From: Nocardioides sp. URHA0032
GTDB taxonomy: Bacteria > Actinomycetota > Actinomycetes > Propionibacteriales > Nocardioidaceae
NCBI RefSeq assembly: GCF_000620645.1
Contig: NZ_KK211161.1
Coordinates: 124,001 to 188,000 of the forward strand
Direction: 5' to 3'
Length of the DNA stretch: 64,000 bases
In this document: in pieces, positions 1 to 9,223 of the stretch
How positions within the stretch are numbered: position 1 is the first letter of the stretch
Layout: each line of letters begins with the position of its first letter
Notes under the pieces: generated by a model
Databases searched by the model: none
What the model was told of the DNA's origin: nothing
The model's input: only the letters and a program-made list of their open reading frames with translations
Translations under genes and position numbers: made by a program

Positions 1-551
1 CCCCGGACGGCACCCCGATCCTCCTGGACGACCAGGACCGCCGCCGCTGGGACCAGCTCCTGATCCGCCGCGGCCTGGCGGCGCTCGACCGCGCCGAGGA
101 GCTCGCCGAGCAGGGCAGGCCGGTCGGCAGCTACGTGCTCCAGGGCGCGATCGCCGCCTGCCACGCCCGGGCCCGCCGGCCCGAGGACACCGACTGGACC
201 GAGATCGCGGGGCTGTACGACGTGCTCGCCCGGATCGCCCCCGGTCCCGTCGTGGAGGTGAACCGCGCCGTCGCGCACGGGCGGGCGTTCGGCCCGGACG
301 CCGGCCTGGCGATCCTGGCCGCGGTCGAGAACGTGCCGGGCTGGCACCTGGTGGCGGCGGTCCGCGGCGACCTGCTCGAGCGGGCCGGCCGTCAGGAGGA
401 GGCGGCGCGGGCGTTCCGCGACGCCGCCGCCCTCACGAGGAACGCCGACGAGCGTCGGATCCTGCTGCGCCGCGCGCAGCCCGGGAGTCCGGGAACATCC
501 GGTCGAACCGGTGGAACAGCCCGTCCGCCAGCCGCGGAGCCACCAGGTTGA
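1..551 (+). CDS. ECF RNA polymerase sigma factor with C-terminal DUF6596-type domain (3' part only)
   Basis: Only the last 183 codons are in the window; the frame enters at base 3 with no start here. The visible part matches the C-terminal extension of actinobacterial ECF sigma factors of the DUF6596 type: LLDDQDRRRWD, AIAACHARA, a TDW..IAGLYD block and PGPVVEVNRAVA, then a TPR-like helical stretch (DLLERAGRQEEAARAF). The core sigma-2 and sigma-4 regions lie outside, so promoter recognition cannot be judged. The conserved part ends near base 477. The last ~24 residues are Pro/Gly-rich and read from DNA antisense to the end of the facing SDR gene, giving a 119-base tail-to-tail overlap. The extra tail is probably not functional (inference). 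Confidence 0.8.
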   Translation, partial: PDGTPILLDDQDRRRWDQLLIRRGLAALDRAEELAEQGRPVGSYVLQGAIAACHARARRPEDTDWTEIAGLYDVLARIAPGPVVEVNRAVAHGRAFGPDAGLAILAAVENVPGWHLVAAVRGDLLERAGRQEEAARAFRDAAALTRNADERRILLRRAQPGSPGTSGRTGGTARPPAAEPPG

Positions 552-1257
552 GCAGCTCGCCGACGTTGCCCGCGAGCGTGTTCACGTGCGGGGGCCGCCG
601 CTCGATCGCGCGCACGACCCGGGCGGCCGCCTGCTCCGGGGTCGCACCGCGGCCGGCGTACGCCTCGGTCGGCGCCGACATCGGCGTGCGGACCAGCGAG
701 AAGCGCATGTTGGTGAACGCGACGTTCTCGCCGTACGTCTCCCGCGCGGCGACCCGGCTCCAGGAGTCGAGCGCCGACTTGGACGCGATGTAGGCGCTGA
801 ACTTCGGCGCCCGCAGCTGGACGCCCCACGTGACGATGTTGACGACGTGGCCGGACCGCTGGGAGCGCATCGCCGGCAGCAGGCCCAGCGTGAGCCGCAC
901 CGGGCCGAAGAAGTTGACGGCCATGCTGCGCTCGACGTCGTGGAACCGGTCGTAGCTGAGCGCCAGCGAGCGCCGGATCGAGCGGCCGGCGTTGTTGACG
1001 AGCACGTCGACGGCCCCGTGCTCGGCGAGCACCCGTGCCACCAGGGCGTCGATCGCGTCGTGGTCGGTCAGGTCGCAGGAGTACGCCGAGGCGCGACCGC
1101 CGCCGTCCTCGATCGACGCCCGGACCCGCTCCAGCTCGTCGCCCCGCCGGGCGACGAGCAGCACGGTCGCGCCCCGCTCGGCCACCGCGCGCGCGGTCGC
1201 CTCGCCGATCCCCGAGGACGCGCCCGTGACCAGCACGGTGCGCCCGTCGAGGCTCAC
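433..1257 (-). CDS. Short-chain dehydrogenase/reductase (SDR), NAD(P)-dependent
   Basis: Classical SDR of 274 residues with a Rossmann fold: TGASSGIG at residues 11-18, NNAG at 88-91, N115, and YxxxK as Y156/K160. The place of the catalytic Ser, 13 residues before Tyr, holds Thr143 (NIVTWG). Start taken as GTG at 1257 because it overlaps the TGA of the upstream amidase in a GTGA junction, which implies translational coupling; a longer frame runs to 1281 but lies inside the amidase gene. Substrate cannot be told. The C-terminal ~16 residues (after MFPDSR) are read antisense to the sigma-factor gene. Co-transcription with the amidase suggests a linked role, not identified. Confidence 0.85.
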   Translation of the reverse strand: MSLDGRTVLVTGASSGIGEATARAVAERGATVLLVARRGDELERVRASIEDGGGRASAYSCDLTDHDAIDALVARVLAEHGAVDVLVNNAGRSIRRSLALSYDRFHDVERSMAVNFFGPVRLTLGLLPAMRSQRSGHVVNIVTWGVQLRAPKFSAYIASKSALDSWSRVAARETYGENVAFTNMRFSLVRTPMSAPTEAYAGRGATPEQAAARVVRAIERRPPHVNTLAGNVGELLNLVAPRLADGLFHRFDRMFPDSRAARGAAGSDARRRSS

Positions 1258-2651
1258 GCGCCGCCGGCGAGGAGCGGCCACGGCCGGGCCTGCTCGAGCT
1301 GGGCGGACAGCGAGAACAGCGTCGCCTCGTCATCGGTGCGGCCGACCAGCTGGACGGCGACCGGCAGGCCGTCGGCGCCGACACCGGCGGGCACCGAGGC
1401 CGCCGGGTTGCCGGCGACGTTCCAGAGCGCGGCGTAGGCGATCGCCGGCATCGCCCGCAGCGAGGCCAGCACGGTGCCGACGCCGTCGAGGCGACCGACC
1501 CGCGGCGGCCGGTGCGCGATCGCCGGCGTCAGCAGGACGTCGACGTCGTCGAAGACCCGGTTCGCCTTCACCGACACCTGCTCGGTCCGGGCGAGCGCGA
1601 AGTCGACGACCTTCGGGGTGACCCACGCCCCGAGCCGGCAGGTCTCGCGGGTGCGCCGCTCGAGCCGGTCGTAGTGCTCGACCAGGTCGGCCTCGGCGCG
1701 GATGCCCGCGAAGAACTGCGGCACGAACGCGGCCGTCGGGTCGGGGTACCGCGGGTCGACCTCGCGGACGTCGTGGCCGAGCTCGGTCAGCAGAGCAGCG
1801 GTGTCGCGGACCGCCTGCACGTGCACGGGGTCGGGGCGGACGCCCCGGGCGACCGGCCTGGTGCTCCAGCCGATCCGCAGCCGACCCGGCTCGCGGCCGA
1901 CCGCGTCGACGAACGGCTCGTGGCCGCCCGCGGTGTACAGGTCGCCCTCGACGTTACCGCGGATCGCGTCGTACACGAGCGCGCTGTCCAGCACGCTGCG
2001 GGTGAGCGGGCCCGCGGTGCCGAGCGCCCACCACAGGTGCGGGTGCGGCGCCGTCGTGACCCGTCCGCGCTGCGGCTTGAGGCCGAACAGCCCGCAGCTC
2101 GCGCTCGGGATCCGGATCGAGCCGCCACCGTCGCCGCCCATGCCGACCGGCACCATGCCGGCCGAGACGGCGACCGCCGTACCGCCGCTGGAGCCGCCGG
2201 GCGTGCGGCTGGGGTCCCAGGGGTTGCGGGTGATGCCGCGCGAGGCGGACTCGGTGAACGGGAACGCCCCGAACTCGGGCATCGTGGTCTTGCCGACGAC
2301 CACCGCGCCGGCGACGCGAAGCCGGCGTACGACCTCGGCGTCCGCGGCGGCCGGCGTGGAGTTGCCGTTGCCGCCGAAGGTCGTGACGGCGCCGGCGACG
2401 TCGATCTCCTCCTTGATCGCGATGGGTACGCCGTGCAGCGGGCCGGCCGGGCCGCCGGACGCCAGGGCCGCGTCGCGGGCCTCGGCCTCGGCGATCGCCT
2501 CGTCGACGAGCAGCCGGGAGAACGCGTTGAGCTCGCGGTCCCGCTCGTCGATCCGCGCCAGCGCCTGCTCGACGACGCCGCGGGCGCTGATCTCCCCGGT
2601 GGCGACCAGACGGGCGGTGTCGGCCACTCCGGCCCGGGCGATATCCATCAT
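1254..2651 (-). CDS. Amidase signature (AS) family hydrolase
   Basis: 465-residue amidase-signature enzyme, hydrolysing a carboxamide to acid and ammonia. The Ser-cisSer-Lys triad is complete: K80 (PIAIKEE), cis-Ser154 in TPGGSSGGT and nucleophile Ser178 in GGDGGGSIRIP. The positions match those of GatA subunits, but no gatC or gatB lies nearby, so a stand-alone amidase is more likely than the tRNA amidotransferase. Start: ATG 2651 (a second ATG follows directly), placed 7 nt after a TAGGGT -10 box at 2659-2664, suggesting a leaderless transcript. Its TGA overlaps the GTG of the downstream SDR gene, so the two form a coupled pair. Confidence 0.88.
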   Translation of the reverse strand: MMDIARAGVADTARLVATGEISARGVVEQALARIDERDRELNAFSRLLVDEAIAEAEARDAALASGGPAGPLHGVPIAIKEEIDVAGAVTTFGGNGNSTPAAADAEVVRRLRVAGAVVVGKTTMPEFGAFPFTESASRGITRNPWDPSRTPGGSSGGTAVAVSAGMVPVGMGGDGGGSIRIPSASCGLFGLKPQRGRVTTAPHPHLWWALGTAGPLTRSVLDSALVYDAIRGNVEGDLYTAGGHEPFVDAVGREPGRLRIGWSTRPVARGVRPDPVHVQAVRDTAALLTELGHDVREVDPRYPDPTAAFVPQFFAGIRAEADLVEHYDRLERRTRETCRLGAWVTPKVVDFALARTEQVSVKANRVFDDVDVLLTPAIAHRPPRVGRLDGVGTVLASLRAMPAIAYAALWNVAGNPAASVPAGVGADGLPVAVQLVGRTDDEATLFSLSAQLEQARPWPLLAGGA

Positions 2652-2658
2652 GCCCGGA

Positions 2659-2664
2659 ACCCTA
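2659..2664 (-). promoter_or_regulatory. -10 box TAGGGT of the amidase gene (leaderless)
   Basis: TAGGGT on the minus strand ends 7 nt before ATG 2651, the spacing expected if transcription starts at the start codon. No clear -35 box. Same arrangement as many genes in this window. Confidence 0.5.
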
Positions 2665-2672
2665 CCGATGGG

Positions 2673-3713
2673 TCACATGTCGTTCCCGATGAACTCCGGG
2701 TCGCCGTGGCGGCCGGTGATCCGGTGGAGCTCGTCGCACGCCGCGCCCGACTCCGGGCAGTCGAAGACGCGGACGTCGCCGCCGCGAGTCGGCGCCGCGG
2801 CGAGGATCGAGCCGTCGGTATCGATCGTGAACCACGTCGCGTCCTTCGGCAGCGGCAGCCGGAGCGGGCCGCCGGTCCCGGTGGACTCCAGCACGGGCGA
2901 CCAGTAGAGGACGTACTGCCCGTCGAGGGTCAGCTGGGCGTCCACGCCCCCGCGGACCAGCTGGTAGCCGGCCGCGCCGGGACCGTCCGGGGTCGGGCCG
3001 TCGTAGAGCAGCACCGAGCCGCGCACGTCGGCGATCCGCGTCTTCGGGCCGGCCACCGGCTCCTCCTCGTCCGTGGCGGTGTCCCAGGCGACCGTGCCGG
3101 TGTCGTCGCGCAGCAGCACGACGCCGTCGTCGAGCGCGTCGATGACGGTGTTGTGGCCCACCTCGCGGCGCGCGATCTCCTCCCCCGTCCCGGTGTCGCG
3201 CACCACGACCTGCGGGTGGCCGTCGAGGACGGCGCCGTACGCCACCCAGTCGTGGACGGCGTCGGCCTTCGCGGTGGGCGCGAAGGAGCCGCCCTCCGCG
3301 TCCGGCTCGAGGGCCCGTGACTCGCCCGACTCGGTCAGCAGGTACGGCACCCCCTCCCGGTAGTGGACGATCCCGTCCGGCGTCGCCGCCGCATCGGTGT
3401 CCAGGCCCCGGAAGTCGGCGTACGGGATCGTCCGGCCGCCGAGGTGGACCTCGACGTCCGGGTCGGCGTACGCGCGCAGCCCGTGGCTGTAGTCCAGCCG
3501 GCCGATCGGCTCGACGCCGCGATCGGCGGGCGACCCGCCGAGCCGGGTCAGTCCGACGGCCGCGCCGGCCACCAGCACCACCGCGGCCGCGACCGCCGTC
3601 CAGCGGGCACGGCGGATCCGGCGGCCACGGCGTCGTACGCCGGCGAGGTCACCAGGGGGTACGGCGAGCCCGTCGAGCTCGTCGTGCAGCACGTCGCGCA
3701 GCAGCGTCGTCAT
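2673..3713 (-). CDS. Membrane-anchored protein with propeller-like extracytoplasmic domain, partner of the upstream sigma factor
   Basis: 346 residues: a short cytoplasmic N-terminus (LLRDVLHDELDGLAVPPGDL, then a run of Arg), one membrane segment at about residues 38-58, and a long outer part with repeated short strand-rich blocks, as in propeller-like proteins. The ATG at 3713 overlaps the TGA of the SigE-family sigma gene in an ATGA junction, so the two are translationally coupled. In actinobacteria such coupled membrane proteins often act as anti-sigma or regulatory partners of SigE-family factors, but no zinc-binding HxxxCxxC motif is present and no enzyme motif is seen. Function by position is an inference. 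Confidence 0.7.
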   Translation of the reverse strand: MTTLLRDVLHDELDGLAVPPGDLAGVRRRGRRIRRARWTAVAAAVVLVAGAAVGLTRLGGSPADRGVEPIGRLDYSHGLRAYADPDVEVHLGGRTIPYADFRGLDTDAAATPDGIVHYREGVPYLLTESGESRALEPDAEGGSFAPTAKADAVHDWVAYGAVLDGHPQVVVRDTGTGEEIARREVGHNTVIDALDDGVVLLRDDTGTVAWDTATDEEEPVAGPKTRIADVRGSVLLYDGPTPDGPGAAGYQLVRGGVDAQLTLDGQYVLYWSPVLESTGTGGPLRLPLPKDATWFTIDTDGSILAAAPTRGGDVRVFDCPESGAACDELHRITGRHGDPEFIGNDM

Positions 3714-4255
3714 GCGAGGTCTCCGTTCGGTAGCACCACCGCGCTGCGGCGGAGGTTGGCGAGGGCCGCGGAGGCCTGCGACTTGACGGTGCCCGGGGAG
3801 CAGCCGAGCGCGTCGGCGATCTCGCGCTCGGACAGGTCCTCGTAGTAGCGGAGCACGATCACCGCACGCTGGCGCAGCGGCAGCGCCTGCACCGCCGACC
3901 AGACGGCGTCCCGGTCGGCCACGCCCACCTCGGGCGACTCGACGCGGCCGGCGCCCTCGAGGTCGGCGACCGGGCGCTCCCGTTGCCACCAGCCGCGCCG
4001 GCGGCTGCCGATGATCTCGTTGACGACCATCCGGCGTACGTAGGCCTCGGGGTGGTCGACCGACGAGATCCGCCGCCAGGACGCGTACACCCGGGCGAAC
4101 GCCGCCTGCAGCGCATCCTCCGCGGAGGCGGCGTCGCCCGCGACCGCGTACGCCGTGCGGTACAGCCGCGGCCAGGTCGCCCGGAAGAACTCGTCGAAGT
4201 CGTCCACATCCCACAGATGCCTGCGGGAGGCCTGCGGGTTGCCCGCGGACGACAT
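3710..4255 (-). CDS. SigE-family (ECF) RNA polymerase sigma factor
   Basis: 181 residues with sigma-70 region 2 (FDEFFRATWPRLYRTAYAVAGD...AEDALQAAFARVY, WRRISSVDHPEAYVRRMVVNE) and region 4 (LPLRQRAVIVLRYYEDLSEREIADALGCSPGTVKS, the helix-turn-helix for the -35 element). These signatures are those of the actinobacterial SigE family of ECF factors. Start set at ATG 4255, 5 bases after the stop of gdh; a GTG at 4207 is the alternative, because no well-spaced ribosome site precedes the ATG. It is followed, with ATGA overlap, by its membrane partner. It may be read through from gdh. Confidence 0.87.
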   Translation of the reverse strand: MSSAGNPQASRRHLWDVDDFDEFFRATWPRLYRTAYAVAGDAASAEDALQAAFARVYASWRRISSVDHPEAYVRRMVVNEIIGSRRRGWWQRERPVADLEGAGRVESPEVGVADRDAVWSAVQALPLRQRAVIVLRYYEDLSEREIADALGCSPGTVKSQASAALANLRRSAVVLPNGDLA

Positions 4256-4260
4256 CTTTC

Positions 4261-7200
4261 TCAGCCGGTGGCCAGCAGCCCTCGGACCACGCGCAGCCCG
4301 ACCGAGAGCCTGGCCAGGTCGGCCTGGTCGTCGGCACAGATCTCCTGCAGCGTGCTGGCGGCCCGCGGGACGACCACGTCGTTGTCGTCCTCCCACGCGG
4401 CTATCCGCGCGGGCGCCGGGTCGTCGGCCGAGGTGGTCGCGAGCACCTGTGCGGTGAGCTGGGCGTGCACCGAGTGCAGGTCGTCGCGCAGCGCCGCTCG
4501 CGCCATCGTCTGCCAGCGGTCGTCGCGGGGCAGTGCCAGGATCCGCTGCACCAGCGCGGGCAGGCCGAGCCGCTCGCCGAGCGCGAAGTGCACCCGCGCG
4601 ACGTCCGTCGGGTCGAGTCCCTCGCGCAGCGCGATCTCCACGATGTTCAGCAGCATGTAGGACGGCGGCAGCACGGCGACGCGCCCCGCCAGCGACTCCG
4701 GCACGCCTTCGCGCTCGAGCCGTTCGCGACGCTCGATGAACGCCGCGAGCTCGCGTCCGCTCATCAGGTCGGGCAACTCGGCCATCACCCGCTGCACGGG
4801 CCCGGTGAACTGGTCCACGGTGCCCTGGCTGTCCAGCGGTGGCCGACGGTTGTTGACCAGCCAGCGTGACGCCCGCTCGACCAGGGTGCGCATCTCGAGG
4901 CGCATCCGGGTCTGCACCGCGGCGTCGAGCCGGTTGTCGAAGGACATCAGCTCCTTGCGCATCGGCAGCGACCCGAAGATCTCCCGGGCGACGAAGTTCG
5001 CGCGGGCCAGCTCGTCCGGCGTCGCGCTGGTCTCGCCGGCGAGCCGCGGCCAGAAGGTCATGCCGGCGCCGTTCACCAGGTCGTTCACGACCTGGGTCAC
5101 GATGATCTCGCGGCGCAGCGGGTGCTCGTGGACCTGCTGCTCGAAGCCGTCCTGGATCGGGTGCGGGAAGTAGGACCGCAGGTCCTGGTCGAAGTAGTGG
5201 TCGTCCGGGAGCTCGGAGTCCACGAGCTCGTCGGCGAGCACGATCTTGGTCCAGGACATCAGCACCGACAGCTCGGGCGCGGAGAGGCCCTCCCCCTGGT
5301 CGAGCCGACGGCGTACCTCCTTGCGGTCCGGCAACCCCTCGAGCTCGCGGTTGAGGACGCCGTCGTTCTCCAGCCGGCGGATCCACTCCTCGTGGACGTG
5401 CAGCATCGACGGCGCGTGTGCGACGGCGTTGGCCAGGGCGAGGTTCTGCTCGTAGTTGTCGCGGAGCACCAGCTCCGCCACCTCGTCGGTCATCTCGGCG
5501 AGCAGGGCGTTGCGCTGCTGCTCGGTCAGATCGCCGTTCTTGACCACCCGGTCGAGCAGGATCTTGAGGTTCACCTCGTGGTCGGAGGTGTCCACCCCGG
5601 CCGAGTTGTCGATGAAGTCGGTGTTGATCCGGCCGCCCGCGCCGGACGCGCCGTGGCGGGCGTACTCGATGCGCCCGAGCTGGGTGAGACCGAGGTTGCC
5701 GCCCTCGCCGACCGCCTTGGCGCGGAGCTCGGCGCCGTTCACGCGGATCGCGTCGTTCGCCTTGTCCCCCGCGTGCGCGTGGGTCTCCAGGGAGGACTTG
5801 ACGTAGGTGCCGATGCCGCCGTTCCAGAGCAGGTCCACCGGCGCCAGGAGGATGGCCCGCATCAGCTCGGCCGGCGTCATCGACTCCACCGAGCCGTCGA
5901 TGCCGAGCGCCGTGCGCACCGCGTCGTTCAGGGCGATCTTCTTCAGGGAGCGCGAGTAGACGCCGCCCCCCTCGGAGATCTTCGTGGGGTCGTAGTCCCG
6001 CCAGCTCGACCGCGGCAGCTCGAACAACCGCTGGCGCTCGGCGTACGACGACGCCGGGTCGGGGTCAGGGTCCAGGAAGATGTCGCGGTGGTCGAACGCC
6101 GCCACCAGCTTGATGTGCTCGGAGCAGAGCATGCCGTTGCCGAAGACGTCGCCGGACATGTCGCCGATGCCGACCGCGGTGAAGTCCTCGACCTGGCAGT
6201 CGATGCCACGCTCGCGGAAGTGCCGGCGTACCGAGACCCACGCACCGCGGGCCGTGATCCCCATCGCCTTGTGGTCGTAGCCGACCGAGCCACCGCTCGC
6301 GAACGCGTCACCGAGCCAGAAGCCGTAGTCCTTCGCGACGCCGTTCGCGATGTCCGAGAACGTCGCGGTGCCCTTGTCGGCGGCGACCACCAGGTAGGAG
6401 TCGTCGCCGTCGTGGCGCACCACGTCGCGCGGCGGGACCGTCACACCGTCGACCAGGTTGTCGGTGATGTCGAGCAGCCCCGAGATGAAGGTCTTGTACG
6501 ACGTGACGCCCTCGGCCATCCACGCGTCCCGGTCCGCCGGGTCGGGGAGCTGCTTGCAGAAGAACCCGCCCTTCGCGCCGACCGGCACGATCACGGTGTT
6601 CTTCACCATCTGCGCCTTGACCAGCCCGAGCACCTCGGTCCGGAAGTCGTCGCGGCGGTCGGACCACCGCAGGCCGCCGCGGGCGACCGCACCGAAGCGC
6701 AGGTGCACGCCCTCGACCCGCGGCGAGTACACGAAGATCTCGTACTTCGGCCGCGGCTCCGGCAGGTCCGGGATCACGGACGGCTCGAGCTTGAAGGACA
6801 TGTACGCCTTCGGAGCGCCGTCCGGACCGGGCTGGAAGTAGTTCGTGCGCAGCGTCGCCCGGATGTGGGTGAGGTACGAGCGCAGGATCCGGTCGTGGTC
6901 GAGGCTCGCGACGTCGTCCAGCGCCCGGCCGATCCGCTCCTCGATCATCTCGGCGCGACCCAGGTCGGCCTTCGGGTCGAAGCGGATCTCGAACAGCAGC
7001 ACGAGCAGCCGGGTGATGTCGACGTTGTTGCGCAGCGCATCCTCGATGTAGTCGAGGGCGAACGGCGAGTTCCCCTGACGCATGTACTTCGCGTACGCGC
7101 GCAGCACGGTGGCCTGCCGCCAGGTCAGCCCCGCGCCGAGCACCAGCGCGTTGAACCCGTCGATCTCGTTCGCGCCCTCCCAGACCGCACGGATCGCGTC

Positions 7201-9165
7201 TTGGAACAGCTCGCCGGAGTCGTCCGGCAGCGCGCGGCCGTAGCGCAGGCCGAACTCGTAGATGTAGGTCGGCCGCTCGACGCCGTCGAGCTCGTAGGGT
7301 CGCTCGTCGACGACCTCGACGCCCATCGACGACAGCATCGGCAGGACCCCGGACAGCGACAGGGGCGACCCGATCCGGTACACCTTCAGCCGCGCCTCGC
7401 CGCGTCCCGCGTCCAGGTCCTCGTACAGCGACAGGTCGATGCCGTTGCCGTCGGGTCCGACCGTGATCGCCTCGAGACGGCCCAGGTCGGCGGCTCCCCG
7501 CTTGGGCGTGAAGTCCTCCTTGTAGGCCTCGGGGAACGAGTCGACGTAGCGCCGGCCCAGCTGGGCGCCGACCTCCTCGCCGTGCTCGTTGAGGACCGCG
7601 ACCATGAAGTCGTCGCGCCACGAGCGGGAGGCCTCGACCATCCGCCGCTCGAGGTCCGCGGTGTCGACCTCGTGGATCGTCGCGCCCTTCGGCGGGTGCA
7701 CGACGAAGTGCACGCGCGCGGTCGTCGACTCGGTCAACCGCACCGTGAACTCGACGGAGTCGCCGCCGAGCCGGTCCTTGAGCAGCTGGGAGAACCGCTC
7801 GCGGACGGCCGTGTTGTAACGGTCGCGGGGCAGGTAGACGAGCACCGAGACGTAGCGCCCGTAGGTGTCGCGCCGGATGAACAGCCGCAGCTGCCGGCGC
7901 TCCCGCGCGTGCATCGCCTGCTCGGCCATCGGCGCCAGCTCGTCGACGCTGGTGTGGAACAGCTCGTCGCGCGGGTACGTCTCGAGCGTGTCCATCAGGG
8001 CCTTGCCGTCGTGGCTGAACGGCTGGAAGCCGATCCGCTTGAGGACGGCGGCCGCCCGCTCCCGCAGCAACGGGATCCGGGTCAGCGACTCGGTGTAGGC
8101 GGCGCTGGAGTAGAGGCCGAGGAACCGTCGCTCGCCGACGACCTCGCCGTTCACGAACTTCTTGACGCCGACGTAGTCGAGGTACGCCGGCCGGTGCACG
8201 GTCGAGCGCGAGTTGGCCTTCGTCAGCACCAGGATGCTCTTCTCCCGCGCCTTCGCGGCCGCGGCGTCGGGCAGCCTGCCGGAGCTGGTCGTCATGTCCT
8301 GGTCGGCGCGCAGGATGCCGAGGCCGGTGCCGGGGACGGCCTTGAGGTACTCCCCCTTGTCGCGCTCGTCCTGGGCGCCGTCGTGCGACTCCAGGGCGTA
8401 CTCGCGGTAGCCGAGGAATGTGAAGTGGTCCTCGGCGAGCCACTGCAGCAGGTCGCGCGCCTGGTGGACCTCGGCGGCGTCGACGCCGGCGGGCGGGTCG
8501 ACGGTCAGCTCGTGCACGATGTCCGCGACCTGGGCGTGCATCTTGTCCCAGTCCTCCACGGACTCGCGGACGTCGCGCAGCACCCGCTGGATCCCGTCCT
8601 CGATCGCCGTGACGTCCTCGCCGTCGGCGAGCCGGTCGATCTCGATGTGCATCCAGGACTCGCGAACCTCCTCGCCGCGCCCGTCCTGGGTGTCGTTCGG
8701 GGCGTCGTCGGTCTCCGAGGCGGGCCGCACGCCGCGGACGGCGCCGGTGATGTCCCGCCTGACGTCCAGGAGCGGGTGGATCACCAGGTGCACGTCGCGC
8801 AGCTCGCGGGACAGCTCCATGGTCAGGGAGTCGACGAGGAACGGCATGTCGTCGACGACGACCTCGACGACCGAGTGCCCGTCCGCCGACCAGCCGTGCA
8901 CGGCGGAGGTGGGGGTGAACACCCGCACCCGGGCGGTGCCCTGCGGGCGGCTGGCCGCGAGCTCGTAGTGCGACGCGAACGCGCCGTACAGGTCGACGTC
9001 GCTGCGATCGGCGATGTCCTCGACCGCGACGTGCCGGTAGTAGGCCCTGACCAGCGTGTCGACGGACTCGTCGGGGGGACCCCCGGAGCGCCTCCCGTTC
9101 CGGGCCACCTCGATGGCACCGGACAGCAGCTCGGACAGGTCCTTCTCACGCGTCGACGTTGACAC
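4261..9165 (-). CDS. gdh: NAD-specific glutamate dehydrogenase, large (~180 kDa) type
   Basis: 1634 residues, the size of the giant bacterial NAD-GDH class known from Streptomyces, Mycobacterium and Pseudomonas. It oxidatively deaminates glutamate to 2-oxoglutarate and ammonia, a catabolic step. The N-terminal ~750 residues hold the ACT-like regulatory part; the catalytic centre is around residues 800-1100, with KAQMVKNTVIVPVGAKGGFF (about residues 850-870, catalytic Lys region) and GIGDMSGDVFGNGML (about 1005, NAD-binding region); a long helical C-terminus follows. Start GTG 9165 lies 6 nt after TAGTGT (9172-9177), consistent with a leaderless mRNA. Tryptophan dioxygenase and P5C dehydrogenase nearby fit an amino-acid catabolic neighbourhood. 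Confidence 0.95.
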   Translation of the reverse strand: MSTSTREKDLSELLSGAIEVARNGRRSGGPPDESVDTLVRAYYRHVAVEDIADRSDVDLYGAFASHYELAASRPQGTARVRVFTPTSAVHGWSADGHSVVEVVVDDMPFLVDSLTMELSRELRDVHLVIHPLLDVRRDITGAVRGVRPASETDDAPNDTQDGRGEEVRESWMHIEIDRLADGEDVTAIEDGIQRVLRDVRESVEDWDKMHAQVADIVHELTVDPPAGVDAAEVHQARDLLQWLAEDHFTFLGYREYALESHDGAQDERDKGEYLKAVPGTGLGILRADQDMTTSSGRLPDAAAAKAREKSILVLTKANSRSTVHRPAYLDYVGVKKFVNGEVVGERRFLGLYSSAAYTESLTRIPLLRERAAAVLKRIGFQPFSHDGKALMDTLETYPRDELFHTSVDELAPMAEQAMHARERRQLRLFIRRDTYGRYVSVLVYLPRDRYNTAVRERFSQLLKDRLGGDSVEFTVRLTESTTARVHFVVHPPKGATIHEVDTADLERRMVEASRSWRDDFMVAVLNEHGEEVGAQLGRRYVDSFPEAYKEDFTPKRGAADLGRLEAITVGPDGNGIDLSLYEDLDAGRGEARLKVYRIGSPLSLSGVLPMLSSMGVEVVDERPYELDGVERPTYIYEFGLRYGRALPDDSGELFQDAIRAVWEGANEIDGFNALVLGAGLTWRQATVLRAYAKYMRQGNSPFALDYIEDALRNNVDITRLLVLLFEIRFDPKADLGRAEMIEERIGRALDDVASLDHDRILRSYLTHIRATLRTNYFQPGPDGAPKAYMSFKLEPSVIPDLPEPRPKYEIFVYSPRVEGVHLRFGAVARGGLRWSDRRDDFRTEVLGLVKAQMVKNTVIVPVGAKGGFFCKQLPDPADRDAWMAEGVTSYKTFISGLLDITDNLVDGVTVPPRDVVRHDGDDSYLVVAADKGTATFSDIANGVAKDYGFWLGDAFASGGSVGYDHKAMGITARGAWVSVRRHFRERGIDCQVEDFTAVGIGDMSGDVFGNGMLCSEHIKLVAAFDHRDIFLDPDPDPASSYAERQRLFELPRSSWRDYDPTKISEGGGVYSRSLKKIALNDAVRTALGIDGSVESMTPAELMRAILLAPVDLLWNGGIGTYVKSSLETHAHAGDKANDAIRVNGAELRAKAVGEGGNLGLTQLGRIEYARHGASGAGGRINTDFIDNSAGVDTSDHEVNLKILLDRVVKNGDLTEQQRNALLAEMTDEVAELVLRDNYEQNLALANAVAHAPSMLHVHEEWIRRLENDGVLNRELEGLPDRKEVRRRLDQGEGLSAPELSVLMSWTKIVLADELVDSELPDDHYFDQDLRSYFPHPIQDGFEQQVHEHPLRREIIVTQVVNDLVNGAGMTFWPRLAGETSATPDELARANFVAREIFGSLPMRKELMSFDNRLDAAVQTRMRLEMRTLVERASRWLVNNRRPPLDSQGTVDQFTGPVQRVMAELPDLMSGRELAAFIERRERLEREGVPESLAGRVAVLPPSYMLLNIVEIALREGLDPTDVARVHFALGERLGLPALVQRILALPRDDRWQTMARAALRDDLHSVHAQLTAQVLATTSADDPAPARIAAWEDDNDVVVPRAASTLQEICADDQADLARLSVGLRVVRGLLATG

Positions 9166-9171
9166 CCTCCG

Positions 9172-9177
9172 ACACTA
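9172..9177 (-). promoter_or_regulatory. -10 box TAGTGT of gdh (leaderless)
   Basis: TAGTGT on the minus strand followed by six bases (CGGAGG) and GTG 9165. The six bases also resemble a ribosome site but would sit directly against the start codon. No -35 box recognised. Confidence 0.45.
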
Positions 9178-9223
9178 GGACGCCCACTCCGTCACCCACC
9201 AGTCGGGTCCCCCACGTCGACCG

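Noticed and set aside
1254..2651. GatA subunit of tRNA amidotransferase
   Set aside because: Triad positions agree with GatA, but no gatC/gatB is present and the gene is coupled to an SDR.
5122..9162. Very long open frame antisense to gdh
   Set aside because: It is a high-GC shadow: its residues are rich in Arg, Gly, Val, His and match no family, while the other strand encodes a full NAD-GDH with all motifs.
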